From: Polytrichum commune
Lineage: Eukaryota > Streptophyta > Polytrichopsida > Polytrichales > Polytrichaceae
Reading direction: 5' to 3'
Length of the DNA: 64,000 bases
Assembly: GCA_950295325.1 (NCBI GenBank)
Contig: OX485804.1
Location: 60,540,533-60,604,532, forward strand
Under the pieces are notes generated by a model. It was given only the letters and a program-made list of their open reading frames with translations, did no database searches and was not told the origin of the DNA. The position numbers were made by a program, and so were the translations under genes. This document shows positions 37,674 to 50,397 of the stretch, piece by piece; position 1 is the first letter of the stretch, and every line of letters begins with the position of its first letter.

Positions 37674-39169
37674 TATATCCCTTGCAACAATGTTTTGGGG
37701 TGCTCCATAATTCGCATCATTGGGGCATCTCAAGTCAACAAGCTCGATGCAAACCCCGATTCTCTTCATGTGCGGTCACCGACATGAATCTTATTTCGAG
37801 TTCCAATTTAATCGTTCAAAATTCAAGTCAATTATGTATAAAACGATGATTGATGCTCGACACATTATTTGCAAGTTCCAATCGATCCAGGCTTGAAGAA
37901 TCTAAATGCCAAGTCCTCACAAACTTACCATGCAAAAGTTTGGCCACCAATTTGTGCCGTAATTTGGCTTATGGTAGATAGCACTTAGTGCATTTTGCCA
38001 CGTGGCACTCTTGCATTGCTTGTGACCCATTGAAAACCCATGTGGAGAGATGATTGGGCATTCAAAAGGGTTAACCATAGAGCACCTTATGTATGGTAGA
38101 ACTAGTTGGTTTTATGTACTCGGTCAATTAGGATCATATGCACTCACACGAGGTATGTTGTTCTATTGTGGCCACTTTTCCCCATCACATGTTATTTTGA
38201 CTGTTGAATCGACTTGGGGATTGTCTCATCTGAAAATTTCAAACCTGTTAGTACAGGGTGAAAATTAGCATGGGTAGAATATAGCAAAGTTCATTGTAGT
38301 TTATGTGTAGGTCAAAAATCAAGGTGGCTTATAAATGATCAAACTTCTACATAAAATGAGATATAAAATAATAAGATGCTAACAAACGGTTGATATATTT
38401 GGTATGGATTTGATAGTGCATTTTTAAACCCACTAAAACTCGTATTATGTAATAGAAAACATTGATTCCATATTCCTAGATTTGAATATATGCTATGGGT
38501 TCAAAATATGGTCTAGGGTCAAGAAAATTTACACATTGACTAATTATAACGTCTCTTAAAAGCAACACAAAAAATAAGAAGCATGATCCACCCAAATATT
38601 GAGCCTTATATACTTATAGGAACTAAGAGTTGAAGCTCCCCTCAACCAATCCTCGAGCATATACTTAACCGGCTTTCCCTCCATGCCTTTGGGTGAACTA
38701 AGTGCTCTTAACTAAGGGTCATTACGTACGTGGTGAGAACATTGTGTAACACCATAGTCCCAACTAATGGGTAACTCCCCTTTACCTTTTAAAGCTATTA
38801 GATCTCCCATGATGGAGGCATTTGGTCATACAAATAGTAGAGCCTAGTTGGAATTAGGGATAGCGAAGGTAACTAATGAATAGATACATGGTACACTAAT
38901 ATTATCGTGGTATGCCAAAATCATAGTGGACCACAATATCATGTGTGAAATGTATAGGTCATAATTTTCAAGCATGCATATTGTCATTTCAAGCTCCATA
39001 ACCGAGCTGAGATGCAAGAGCTATAGGATGTCAAAGTGAGATTCTTAAACTCTTTTGGTGATCAAATAGACCCTCCCAATTCTGTTAATAATTGAACTTA
39101 AAATGGTGTCTATGTTTTAAACACATGGCCCAACTCATGCAACACGTGTCGTTTTGGTGTCCACTCTCA
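37674..39169. other. Intergenic, no gene seen
   Basis: AT-rich with weakly conserved dispersed-repeat words near 38,200-38,230 and 39,000-39,165. No coding sequence is supported. Confidence 0.55.
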
Positions 39170-39505
39170 AGGCCACTTCTCACACAAGACTGAAGGCATG
39201 AGACCATCGCATTCTAAGATCTTTCGTTGATCGAAAAGGCCGAGATTGTCCATATTCACTTCACACTTGAAGGTGAGGCCTAAGGGCCCAAAGAAATTTT
39301 CATGGATGAAAAGTCTACGCATGTTCCTACATGGCAAACTATAAATTATGTTTCATGGTCTACTAGAATTTGCATCATGCCCACCTCCAAGAGGTAGGCT
39401 TGAGACAAATTCTGGTAGATTGTGTCAGTGCTACAACCTTGAATGAGAATCAAGAACCCTCACAATTACACGGTCACAGCCCTTGGCTTGTGTGTGAAGT
39501 GGCCC
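39170..39505. mobile_element. PIF/Harbinger-like MITE, family A copy 6 (diverged, internally deleted)
   Basis: The ends AGGCCACTTCTCACACAAG and GTGTGTGAAGTGGCCC with a following TTA identify the family. At about 336 bp it lacks part of the interior and is the most diverged copy in the window. Confidence 0.75.
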
Positions 39506-42500
39506 TTAGTTACAAAGCTTTGTCATATAAGTACCATGACTCAACTATGATATATTGAGTGTCTAATAAAGAAGATTGACCACGGGAGGGACCCATAACT
39601 TAAGGCCCACATACCGTAAAGTGTGTGTGAAGTCATAACTTGGTAAAATTGCCATGCACATTACAAGTGACCTAATTATAAGTTAGTATCCCACATTCAT
39701 CCAACAAATTTGTGAGTGCACAAAGAACATGAATACCTAAGTAATCCTCATCAATCGACCGAGGAGGAATTAGCACCACCAATAGCAAAGCGAAAGAGTC
39801 CCCCCCATCACAACAAGTTGCATGGTGCATGTGATTTTACGAGTGAGATGTGACTCACCAAGTTGAACGTATTATGTGGGCCTTATATTTGAGTCATGGT
39901 AATGTAGATGGGTCTTCAATGGTTGCTTTTAACAAAAACCCCACTTCGCTTAGGATAATGAAACATGCGATTAGTAGAAGATGGTTAACAAATCCAATTG
40001 AGGCTATAGTCACTTTATTTGTAATTTTTATAGCTCGTATGAGCACCTTATTCATTATTATTAAAGTGAAGATTCGTGTGTTTAATGTTATATTGTGTGT
40101 GTATATGATGTTGATTGTTAAGTCTAAAATGATTATCATATTCTGAGCACTTAGTCGAACTTTTTTTTAAGCACACGTCTTTTTGGCATCTATTCTTGGA
40201 GCCACACCCAACCACCTACCCCTCAAGTATAAGTGTCCAATTGAGATTAGTGATCGAATAAGACACGTCTAGCTTCTATGGCACAATTTGTACATGATTG
40301 AGAAATGGATACCCTTAAGACATGCGTTTCAATGAGATCGGACTATGTGTTCATAATATAGATGCCATTAATAGGTGCAATTGGTGACACAAAAGGAAGT
40401 GCTATGTGATTACTTTAGAAGAAATGGAATTTCGCTTTGAATCTCAACATCAATTCGAACACTTGAGATGCCCATTTCTTGATTCACAAATACAAACCAA
40501 ATGAGACAATTTCCGATTTGATCCCATGGTCAAAATCGTGTATGGAGTTGGAACCCACACCTAGAAGGGGGCGGTCGCATGTGGGCAAAGAGGGTTTTAT
40601 GTCATGCTTGCTATGAGAGGAGTTGGCATTTATGTCCAATATGGAGTTGGAAATGCCCACTACAAAGCCACATAACTAATACCTTAAGGCAAATACACGG
40701 ACCTTTTGTGGTCGCTCTTCTTAATCGGACACATATAAGTGAGTGACAACATATGACCAAGCTTGTAGTTAACATCATACACCCAAAAGACACGTGTCAC
40801 AAAGGGATTGGACTAGACACTCAAAGTACAAACACCATTCCTGGTAGGACCTATGTGATCATGTAACGAGAGTGATGAGAATCTTCACTTTGACTTTTAC
40901 AACTTTTGCATCCCAACTCCGAATTTTCTTCATGAAATGACAATCGCTAACCAGATGAGACAATTCCTAATCCGGTCCAACAACCAAAATTCACCGTGGA
41001 GTCTTGAAATTGTCCACAATCGGGCCACATACACCACCAAAGGTATCCTCACTCCAAAAGAATTGCGGTGCCTTGGAATTCCAATCTTAATTTGAGTGCA
41101 TGCGTCAAAAACTACAATCTGAGACATGATAGAGGTCTTGAAATTAGAGTCCCTTGGGCTACTGGGTAGTATACACTTAATAGTGTGTGTGGGAAATTAG
41201 AATGGAGGTGATTAGTGTGGGCCAAACTAATTTTATAGTCAAGGTGAAATTAACGTGGGTCTAAAACCCCAAGTCTTCCCCTGGGTCTTCATGAAGATTT
41301 TCGACCAGCAAATTAAATATTATTACATGACAAAAATAACACAAAATAAAGTAATCACTCACATTTATTTTTCTATGAAAATAAGTACTAAGCCCCATGC
41401 TATTTTTCTAGTATGAATTTAGTGTGGGTCATAATTTAATGTGGGTCACGGTAAATTTCATTACAAGAATTAGCATGGGCTCTAGAAATTATTGTGGCCC
41501 ATAATATTAGGACTATTTAGTGCAATATGAAATTATGTGGTATAATTAAAGCTTTGTAAAACATACATACATACATACATACTAGTCTTTGTTTTGATCT
41601 TGGTCTCAATGTCTCTTTACACTATTTGGAGTTGTCAAGTGTGGCTCACAAACTCATTTTCCAACGTGAAGATATTGCACTAAGTAAATCTAGAAATGTT
41701 TTCAAAATGTAGACTTCTTGGTTGCTTCAATTTCATCATGGGATCCTATGATACACTTCTTATATACATATATTTATGGAAGATGTGTAAATCCTCGGTG
41801 ATAATTTGGATTTAATATTGTTGAAATATGATGGAAAAAAATTAAATATCTATTTCTTGATGTTAATTATATATATAAATGTTGAATAATGAGAATAAAA
41901 TCAAAACAACCGCTATAATATTATCATTACCAACTATGCGTATTCTATTGTAGGATCTTACCATTTTATCCTATGATAGAATTTAGCATGTTATAATTCT
42001 ATCCATAATCCACATCCATAACAATCTTAAGGAACATGCCTATGGGCATTGAAATTTTCATACCAATCAAATATTGATATTTGGTGGGTATCTCGCGGTG
42101 AGATAATATTTGTGTATCCAAGTTATTATTTGGTTCAATACCATTTTAAACCATATTGATACCTTGGCAATTTTACCTAGGTATGTAGGTTCTTGCATGA
42201 TAGATAACCCAAATGATATCAAAATATCAAAATACCGTCACCATACCATACCATACCATCCATAGAGAAAACAACATAGGTCATCTATAAGTTTCACTTC
42301 AAAACTTCATTAGATGTTCACTTAGATGAAAATACAAACATAAAATAAAATAAATCATCTTTCATGTTTCTCATTTGGATTTCCCAACAAACTCATGATT
42401 TTTTGATTTTGACCCATACAATACCCGAAATATTCAAAGTGTTCACAATAGGCCACTTAGAGAAGGTAAGAATGATGTTAACTATATTTTCTCAAAACAT

Positions 42501-44653
42501 TTTTAGGTGTTCAAATTAGCATGTTGGTCTCCAAAGTGGTTCTTTGCAACTTTAAAATAGGTCTATTTAAGTGAATATAGACTAATGCATGAATTTTGGA
42601 CATAGTGACATTGTACACATGCAATTTTATTAACATATTCTATGGTAGAAATAGCACAAATTAGTCTGAAATTTTTTCTATTGCTTATGTTGTAAGCACA
42701 TTTTAGTTGCATATACTATATGTTATTTGTGCACAATACACATCTAGATTGGTGTTTCAATCATGTTGCTTACATTTAACGTATGTAGAAATAGGGTACT
42801 ATCCTATTCTTAATCCCCCCCCCCATAAAACATTGGTTTGTATTGTGCATGTATCAAAAGTGCATTAAAAATCCATATTTGCCTAAATCCTCATTCCAAA
42901 AACTAGCCAAATGGGATAAATAAATAAATAAACTTGAAAAGTTGCATCTTAATCTATTTAAAAAAAATTACTGGAGGCAATTTACCTTAGGAACATTTGT
43001 GGGGGCCAACTCAAAGAGCAAGACATCTAGCCTCAACCTCAACGGTGTTTGGGAGTTTATAAGCACTTATCATGCAAATTTGTAATTATGAGTGTGCATG
43101 AAATACACTGGACATTTAGAGTGTACAAAGAATGCATAGATCAAATTCATGGAGGGGAGTAGTTTCGTAGATGCACATGTTTACATCGATTAAGGTATGG
43201 TTCACACACGATGGTGCCTTTGCTTACTTTTGTAGGTAATTTTATCATGGTTCCCACTTGTGCATAATATTTTCTAGTGGTCATTGCAGATTGGGTGGGG
43301 CCAGGAACAAGTAAGATAGTATTCCAAACTATACCATGTTTATTCTCTCTTACCATAATATTCAACCTAATAAACTCAGGCCAAGCACTCTCGATGATAT
43401 TATCATAATGAAATGGCCAATGACAATTAAATAATGTTATGCTTTGTGATTAGCTTAAAAGCTTATATTGCAAATTTGAGTTGACTACAATAATGGTAAG
43501 AAGATGTTTGATTTTGTGGTTAATGATTACATGCGCTCGGGGAGGGTTAAGGTCGTGGTTGGCTTAGCTTTCTAGTAAGTTAACCCACATGTGTGAACAC
43601 GAATGTGGTCAATCTATCTCTCTAGACTTCCGGAGAGCCATTCGGAGATACAATGAGATATGGTAGAGTTAAAGAAAGTTCACATAATCTCTAATGAACG
43701 TGTGAGTTTTATTAATAAAGAAAACAATGAAAACCATCCACCAAATAGCCATCAAATATCTCACATACGTAGTACTTCATAAGAGAAAACTTGATAATAA
43801 ACAAAAACCGGTACTCCTCCCCTCCCCCACATAGTAAATGTATATCAAAATAATTATATATTTCTACAAACAAGAGCCCACCCACTGCAAGGTAGGCATT
43901 AAACCCCACCTTGCACCAAGGGGATTCTTGAGCAAAGTAGGGCCAATAGGTTCAAATCAACGTAAGATTGCCCAACGTTGATTATTCTTTTCTTTTCCTT
44001 TATTTTCTTTCCTTTTTCATTGTGAGTTATATTAGCGTAAAAGCCATAATAGATGATTGGATATGTCAATCTACAAATAAGTGTGAACACGGCTAGATAT
44101 AACTACATAGGTAGTTAAGTTAATCATTAAGGAGTTAACCACATGTTTAAACCCACTCTAAGACTTTCCCCTCTCCAACCTTGTGGTTAATATTACACTG
44201 ATTCTTGTATTCTTTTGTTTGGGCATGTAGTGTCACTTACTCTTTGGAACTGAGCAATGTCATAACTTCGAACTGTAGAATTCACTTTTTACTGGCAACT
44301 GGACCTTATAAAACATAAATGAATCTAAGAATTGGTATATTAATACATTCTCCATAGAAGTTACATCATTGCGTAACTCCGACTAAAATAAGGTTTACTA
44401 AATATCATATAAGGTGGAGTGACAAAATAAGGGTGTCACATGAGATAAAAGAATGATATCCACCCTTTAGATAGTTCAAAACGTGTTCACATTGTGGGTT
44501 AAAGGTACACTTGTATGCGACGGTTCCCAACGGCCGATCGGACATCAACGGATTGTCAATATCATGTCCATTTTGTACCCTTCCATATTCTTTTCACTTG
44601 TTTTGTGTACCTCCCAACACATATTGAAATCCCTGGTTGGAGGCACTTAGAAA
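39506..44653. other. Intergenic, diverged dispersed repeats, no gene seen
   Basis: 39,990-40,130 matches 16,970-17,090 and 48,105-48,230 (GAGGCTATAGTCA, ATAGCTC.TATGA). 40,850-41,060 is an inverted copy of the repeat at 32.8, 47.7 and 59.0 kb. Microsatellites include (CATA)n at 41,560-41,581 and (CCATA)n near 42,240. Short ORFs have no domains. Confidence 0.55.
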
Positions 44654-44776
44654 CATAACATTATTCAAATTCATAACAGTGTATTGTGGGATTGACAATA
44701 TTCCCCATTTTGAGACCGAATGTGGGAAATACCAAGGAACATTCTATGGAATATTGTTAGTCTTTATCAACATTAT
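44654..44776. repeat. Diverged copy of the 147-bp foldback element
   Basis: It shares ACATAACATTATTCA, ACAATATTCCCCA and GGAACATTCTATGGAATA-type words with 8374-8520. The right end is eroded. Confidence 0.6.
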
Positions 44777-45248
44777 GAGAAATTAACTTGAATGTGAAAG
44801 CTACAATTCAAGTAGATATGGACAAAATACTTGTCCAAGAACAAGCAAGCAAACAAATAATGCATGAAGAAAAACATTAAAAAACATGATTTAACCTTGA
44901 TTCCACATACTTTGAGAGGTAATGTGGTCGATAACCACCAAATTGTAAGAAGTTCAATCTTTACAAATGATACATTGTACATGCAATTATGTGTTGTTTA
45001 CAACAAAAGATGGAGTCCACATATGAGGCTAGTATATGTCGTTTCTATCATTGAATTTTGTCGATAGATCTTCAAGTGTGGAGTTTCATTATGTCCAAAA
45101 TCCATGAACATTCGAAACTTACTACATATCCAGTCCAGAGTAACATGCACAATATAGTGAAGTTAGTCATAAATGTGACTTACACATTGACCAAATCCTA
45201 GGGGTTTGATTCCTAGGAGGGTCGATTCTTCATACAACATACGAACTA

Positions 45249-45891
45249 ATGTGAGTGTAAGAAGGGGTATTATTTGAGGCATTAACATATGTGTTATACG
45301 TAAGGGAGAGGTAATATCTTCCTCTAGTGTGTACATTTAGAATGTCTATTAAGAATTAGGAAGTAAAATGTGAATGTACATGAGGGGGCCCTAAGAATTT
45401 TTTTGACCACAGATGTGTTAGCTTCATCCATTGTTGTCATATGGTAATAGTCCTGGACGACTACCTTGTTCGTTTTTGTTAAGATTTGCATTTGGGTTTT
45501 AGGGTTTACAAATTGGAGGCTCTTAAAGTGCTCATAGGCTCCATTGAGTTTTTTTTTCCTTGGGTTATGGGTAAGTTATTGTGCTCTTTTCTTGCTTTGT
45601 TTGATGTAGTCATTGCGTTACATGACTTTCTCATTGGAAAGTGAAAATGAATTTTATAAGCAATAAAGGTCTATTTATTCATGATTCTTATTTCGTATAT
45701 GCAGTGGAGGCATTTACCACATTGAATTAAAAAGCTTAGTATAAATAAATGGATCCATTTTCTAGCATGCCGTCAATATGTAAACATTTGTGTTTTTTTT
45801 CTATATTTTTCTTGTATGTAGGGGTTTTAGTTTTATGCTGACCCATGCACGTCATTTAGGTTTCCAATGAAGAGTCTATTCCCCAGGTTTG
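45249..45891 (+). repeat. Dispersed repeat J, copy 2
   Basis: This is the same repeat as 35,637-36,337 in opposite orientation, about 9 kb away, with many small indels. Confidence 0.8.
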
Positions 45892-48428
45892 ACTCTTTGT
45901 TGAGATTGGGAAGAACGTGCTTGCAAGACCTCGAAATAGAACCACCCATGTATGCGATTCTTTTACCTTGAAGTTGAAACTTAGAATATTCTAGGCATGT
46001 CTCAAATCTTCACCTAGGGATTTATACTCACACGTGTTCATACAAATCATACACCTAGTTACACTCACGTGGGTATTGTACGGGCTATATAAAGGTCACC
46101 GACCCATGGATCAAATATGTATAGAGAGAGAAAGAGAGAGAGAAGGCGGCCAAAACCCTTAAAAGCACTTTTTAAGGTTTAAGTTTACAAGAGATAAAAG
46201 CATGTGGGGAAACAAAAAGCGAAATGTGAAGGCCAGGCTTCAAGTGAACTTGTAAGTTGGCCGGGCTCGTGTTCAAAAGACTTGGCGTGGTTGCAAAAGG
46301 ATTTTAAAAAGCATAATGCAAGATTTGTCAAAGTGTGGTGAAGCCTGTACAGTTGTGGCTTTTTGGCCATTTCATAGAGACAAAGTGCATTGAACATTAT
46401 TTAAGAATTAATGGGAGGTAGCCAAGAAAATGAAGAAGTCAAAATATTATATGCGATCCAAAAAGTATTCAATCCCAAGATGTCTTCAATGGATTGCGAC
46501 GCCCATGCATCTACGTGTGCATATATATATATATTGGGTCCCATATAGAACGAGTCCCAAACTTCATTGCATGTTTCACAAAATACGTTGGGTTGTTGAC
46601 GTGAATGATAGTGGGTCACCAAAGAGAGAGAAGTTTAAGGTTACTCAAACCCAACAAATGATCTAGAACCAACATTATGGATCACTAGTGTACACGTATT
46701 TGAAGTTTTCAAATGTATGATTGTGGTACATAGTGTTGCTTCGAGGCATACGAATCTTAATTACATTTAATCCATGTCACCTAGCTTTTGTGGCGCATAG
46801 AAGCATATCACTTGTGTATTAGAAAACAAAGGTATGCATCCACTAAGGTTGTGATAAATCATCCCAACTAGATTCCACTAGATCCCACTAGTTCATGTGA
46901 TGGCTTAAGTTAGCATGTCAATGCTTATTTGAAGAAATAATAAAATAATTTTACCAATTGCAATGTGTTTACTTTTCAACCTTGAGATAGGAATGGATAG
47001 TTGATATGATTGTAGGGGCACTTGAAGTTTGAGGAGATGACCTGACCATGTCCCTAATCCAAGCTAGAAATTGACTTTGGTTTGAGGGGAAATAATTGAT
47101 TTGAATGGACTTCTTGGTGTGTGTGTGTGTTAGAGATCATTCCACTCAACACCCATATCATGCAAACATAGATGATTACTCAACACCATGGAGTTTTCAA
47201 TGTTTTGCGATTTATAGTTGTATTTCAAGAAATATTGAGATATAAAGATTGACAAAAACATCATGTAACAACCAAAATATAGACAATTGAGATGATGGTC
47301 ATGTTCCTATTTGCATGCTTGACAACAAGGCAAATCTACTCTTTTGCATGTTGGACCCCCCCCCCCTCACACACACACACGTACTCAACACACACTCAAC
47401 ACGAAATTGTTGTGCCACAAAATGATGGAAGATTCCGTCCAAAGCTTCATCGACACCAACAAAGTATGAATTCTTTCGTTGGAACATTTGACACATGGAG
47501 GTATGCCCTAATTTAGGTTCTTTGTAGCTGAGTCATGTGTTGATTTAAACAACTACACATACATTTCCAACATATAAACAATTTAAGGTTTTCATGAGAT
47601 GTATGCAATAGCTCCCTACTTACCAACATCATTCATGACAACAAATTGCCAATTGAAGTGTAAAAAAAAAACACATACTTGGTCCATTGTCAAGATATGT
47701 AGCCTTATTATGGGCACTTTCACCTCCACAAATAGTGTTGGCCAGTTTATCATATTGGGAATCGTTTCATCTTGTTAACAATTGTGAATCACGAAGATTA
47801 TAATTTCAAATTTCAAGATCATGAAGAGCAAAGATGAGGGCAAAGATTCACTATGTTTTTAAATGATCACATATGCCCTCCCAATTTCAACAGTTATTAA
47901 ACTCATCGTGATAATATATTACAAACAAATCAAAGTCCAACGTCATCGTAACACATGTCAATTGATTGTCCATCTCGAGAAAGCAAAGCTCACCACATCA
48001 GGTAAGTGGTCTTAATTGACTACTTTTCTATTTGCACCCACTTCTTGTAAGACAAGAAACACGCAACTAGAGTGAGACAATTTGCAAACCCACATCATGT
48101 TCATAGCCATGTTCCTCATAGTTTCAGAGCTCATATAAATACCTTATTCATTAGCAAAGTGACAAAGCATGTGCTCATTAAATGGTCATATAGGTCTTCC
48201 CCCCCCCCCAATTTATGTTGAGTATTGATGGTTAGCAAATTTGAAACACATGGTCCAACCTCTTTTAAACATGTTTCATTTTGGTGTCCGTTCTCACATC
48301 CACACCTAACAAAATACCACCATGTTCCCATAGATTTTTGGTAAATTGATTTGAAGTGAAATTTCTAAGCCGATTTGGAGTCTCTAATGTCGTTCAGGGT
48401 CATATCGTCCACACCATTATCAAGCAAT
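45892..48428. other. Intergenic, no gene seen
   Basis: AT-rich. It contains a GA-rich tract near 46,121-46,144, (TA)n near 46,523, C tracts near 47,356 and 48,199, and copies of the 32.8-kb dispersed family at 47,700-47,960 and 48,105-48,320. Confidence 0.55.
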
Positions 48429-48558
48429 GTGCGTTCATTCACGTAAAACCATGAGAATATAACCATGGGATGCCACAGCTAATGCATATCCATATTGAAT
48501 ATACATTAGCTACGGCATCCCATGGTTATATTCTCGGGACCCACATGAACGAACACAC
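48429..48558. repeat. Near-perfect 130-bp hairpin
   Basis: Two arms of about 64 nt pair with few mismatches and almost no loop (loop near 48,494). The most conserved part is a 22-bp perfect block containing ATATAACCATGGGATGCC. The size and shape fit either a miniature foldback transposon or a young miRNA-type precursor; expression is unknown. Confidence 0.85.
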
Positions 48559-49040
48559 CCTATTGAAAAGGTTATGTCCACAGAGGAAAAATACAAGCTA
48601 CAATATAGTTGATTGTGTTTTCACCTTGTGTAACATCGATCGTGGACCCAAATACAACGAGGTGGGTGTCTAGCCCTTGGTCCCATAACGAAGGTCCACA
48701 TAAACCTAAAATTTTAGGAATAAAAAACCACGGGCAGGGGGGCAGAGGGGCTTGTGATTGAACGCACGTAATCCCACTTTGGATGGCTTGACAAATCCCT
48801 AGTAGGGGTTGGCATCATCCCCTAGTAGTAGCCCTTCTAACCCCCCGAAAAAAATGATGTGCTTAGACACATTCAACTCCATGCTCTTGGACGACTAAGC
48901 TAGAATTTTGCGCCCCCTAGACAACACACATATTTCGTTATGCGTGGTGGCGCGAAGTTTGGGCCGCCTCCGGGATTTTGAGGGAAATTAGCTAACTTTC
49001 TACTAGCTTGTGCCCAATGTTCATCCTCGTGTACCTATTC
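48559..49040. other. Intergenic, no gene seen
   Basis: No supported gene or repeat beyond short G and C tracts near 48,735-48,750 and 48,840. Confidence 0.5.
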
Positions 49041-49910
49041 AAATAGATTGAGAATGTTATTATGATTATCATCATGCCGGTTTGGTAGGCTTTGGGTTCA
49101 TGGCGTTCGTGTAAACTCATCCATCGTGGATGAAGAGAGCCTAGTGCAAACCACTTCCTCTATAAGGTTGAGGGCTCAACCGATTCATTTGCAAGTCTCA
49201 ACTTCATTACCCTAATGATGTTTCCTTTCCACAGTCAAACCGTTGAAAAATAGTCACTAACACGCTATATTATACTTCGTTGTGTTTTAACCTGCGCGGT
49301 GGATGAGGAGTTCATGGATGAGTACGGCGGAGAAATTCATCCGTTGTGGATGAAGGGGTTCTAGTTAAAAAAGAAAACCCCCTACAAGATTGAGGGCCGA
49401 TTCATTCCACTTTGACACCGCTAGACTAAGTTGATGTCCCTAACTCTATTTGTGAAGTCAAAGTTGATAAATATCTAAAAATAGTCACTAACACGCTATA
49501 ACATACTTCGTTGTGTGTTTACCTACGTAGTGGATGATGAGTTCATGGATGAGTACGGTGGAGAAATTCATCTGTTGTGGATGAAGGGGCTCTAGTGAAA
49601 AAAGAACACCCTACAAGATTGAGGGCCGATTCATTCCCCTTTGACACCACTAGACTAATTTGACGTCCCTAACTCTATTTGTGAAGTCAAAGTATTTTTA
49701 AAAATCTAAAAATAGTCACTAACATATACTTCATTGTGTTTTTACCTACACAGTGGGTGATGCGTTTCATGGATGAATACGATGGAGAAATTCAACTGTT
49801 GTGGATGAAGGGGCTCTACTGAAAAAACATCCCCTACAAGATTGACGGCCAATTCATTCCACTTCAATGACACCACCGGACTAATTCCAAAAACAATCAC
49901 GTATAACATT
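49041..49910. repeat. 231-bp tandem repeat, about 3.5 units
   Basis: The landmark TAGTCACTAACACGCTATA (shortened in the third) occurs at 49,251, 49,482 and 49,713, exactly 231 bp apart. Each unit also holds TTGTGGATGAAGGGG and GAGGGCCGATTCATTCC. A more diverged partial unit precedes them (about 49,041-49,250). Confidence 0.9.
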
Positions 49911-50397
49911 GCGATTACGTTATGATCATCCAGCGTCTGCGTTTTTGTCTGCGTTGTTCCCGTTGTTTCGCTCGGGAGTGGAAGGGTTTCCGTTTGTAGT
50001 AGGCACCTCGAAGGCCTAGGGAGGCCGGTATGATGGGGTTAGTACCTAGAAGTACCCAGCCTGTACTAATTCAAGGCCACATATGTTGCAGTATAGAGGC
50101 TTCCAGGCCGCGGTCGGACCTCGGTTGGGTGTGTGTCAGGAAACTAAGGCTGGCTCGGTCGTCTTCATGAGCAGCAATGGAGAGACTCAGTGGAGGACAG
50201 CAAGCCACAAAGTGTTTTCATTTCCCTTCCTTTTTTTGTCCCGGGTTGACCCGTTCCCAAACCACCCCCTTTCTTATCCCCACTCCCACATCAAAGCCTA
50301 CGATTCGAATGGTGCCTACTACTTATTAATCTCAGGTCGGAAAGTTTGTATGCTAAATGATTTTATTCTCTTCCACGGGGTTCACACGTGAAGGTTG
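49911..50397. other. GC-richer intergenic segment, no recognised gene
   Basis: The GC content is higher than that of its neighbours. An open frame at 50,083-50,391 has no domain that I can recognise and no supporting splice structure, so it is not called as a gene. Confidence 0.45.
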
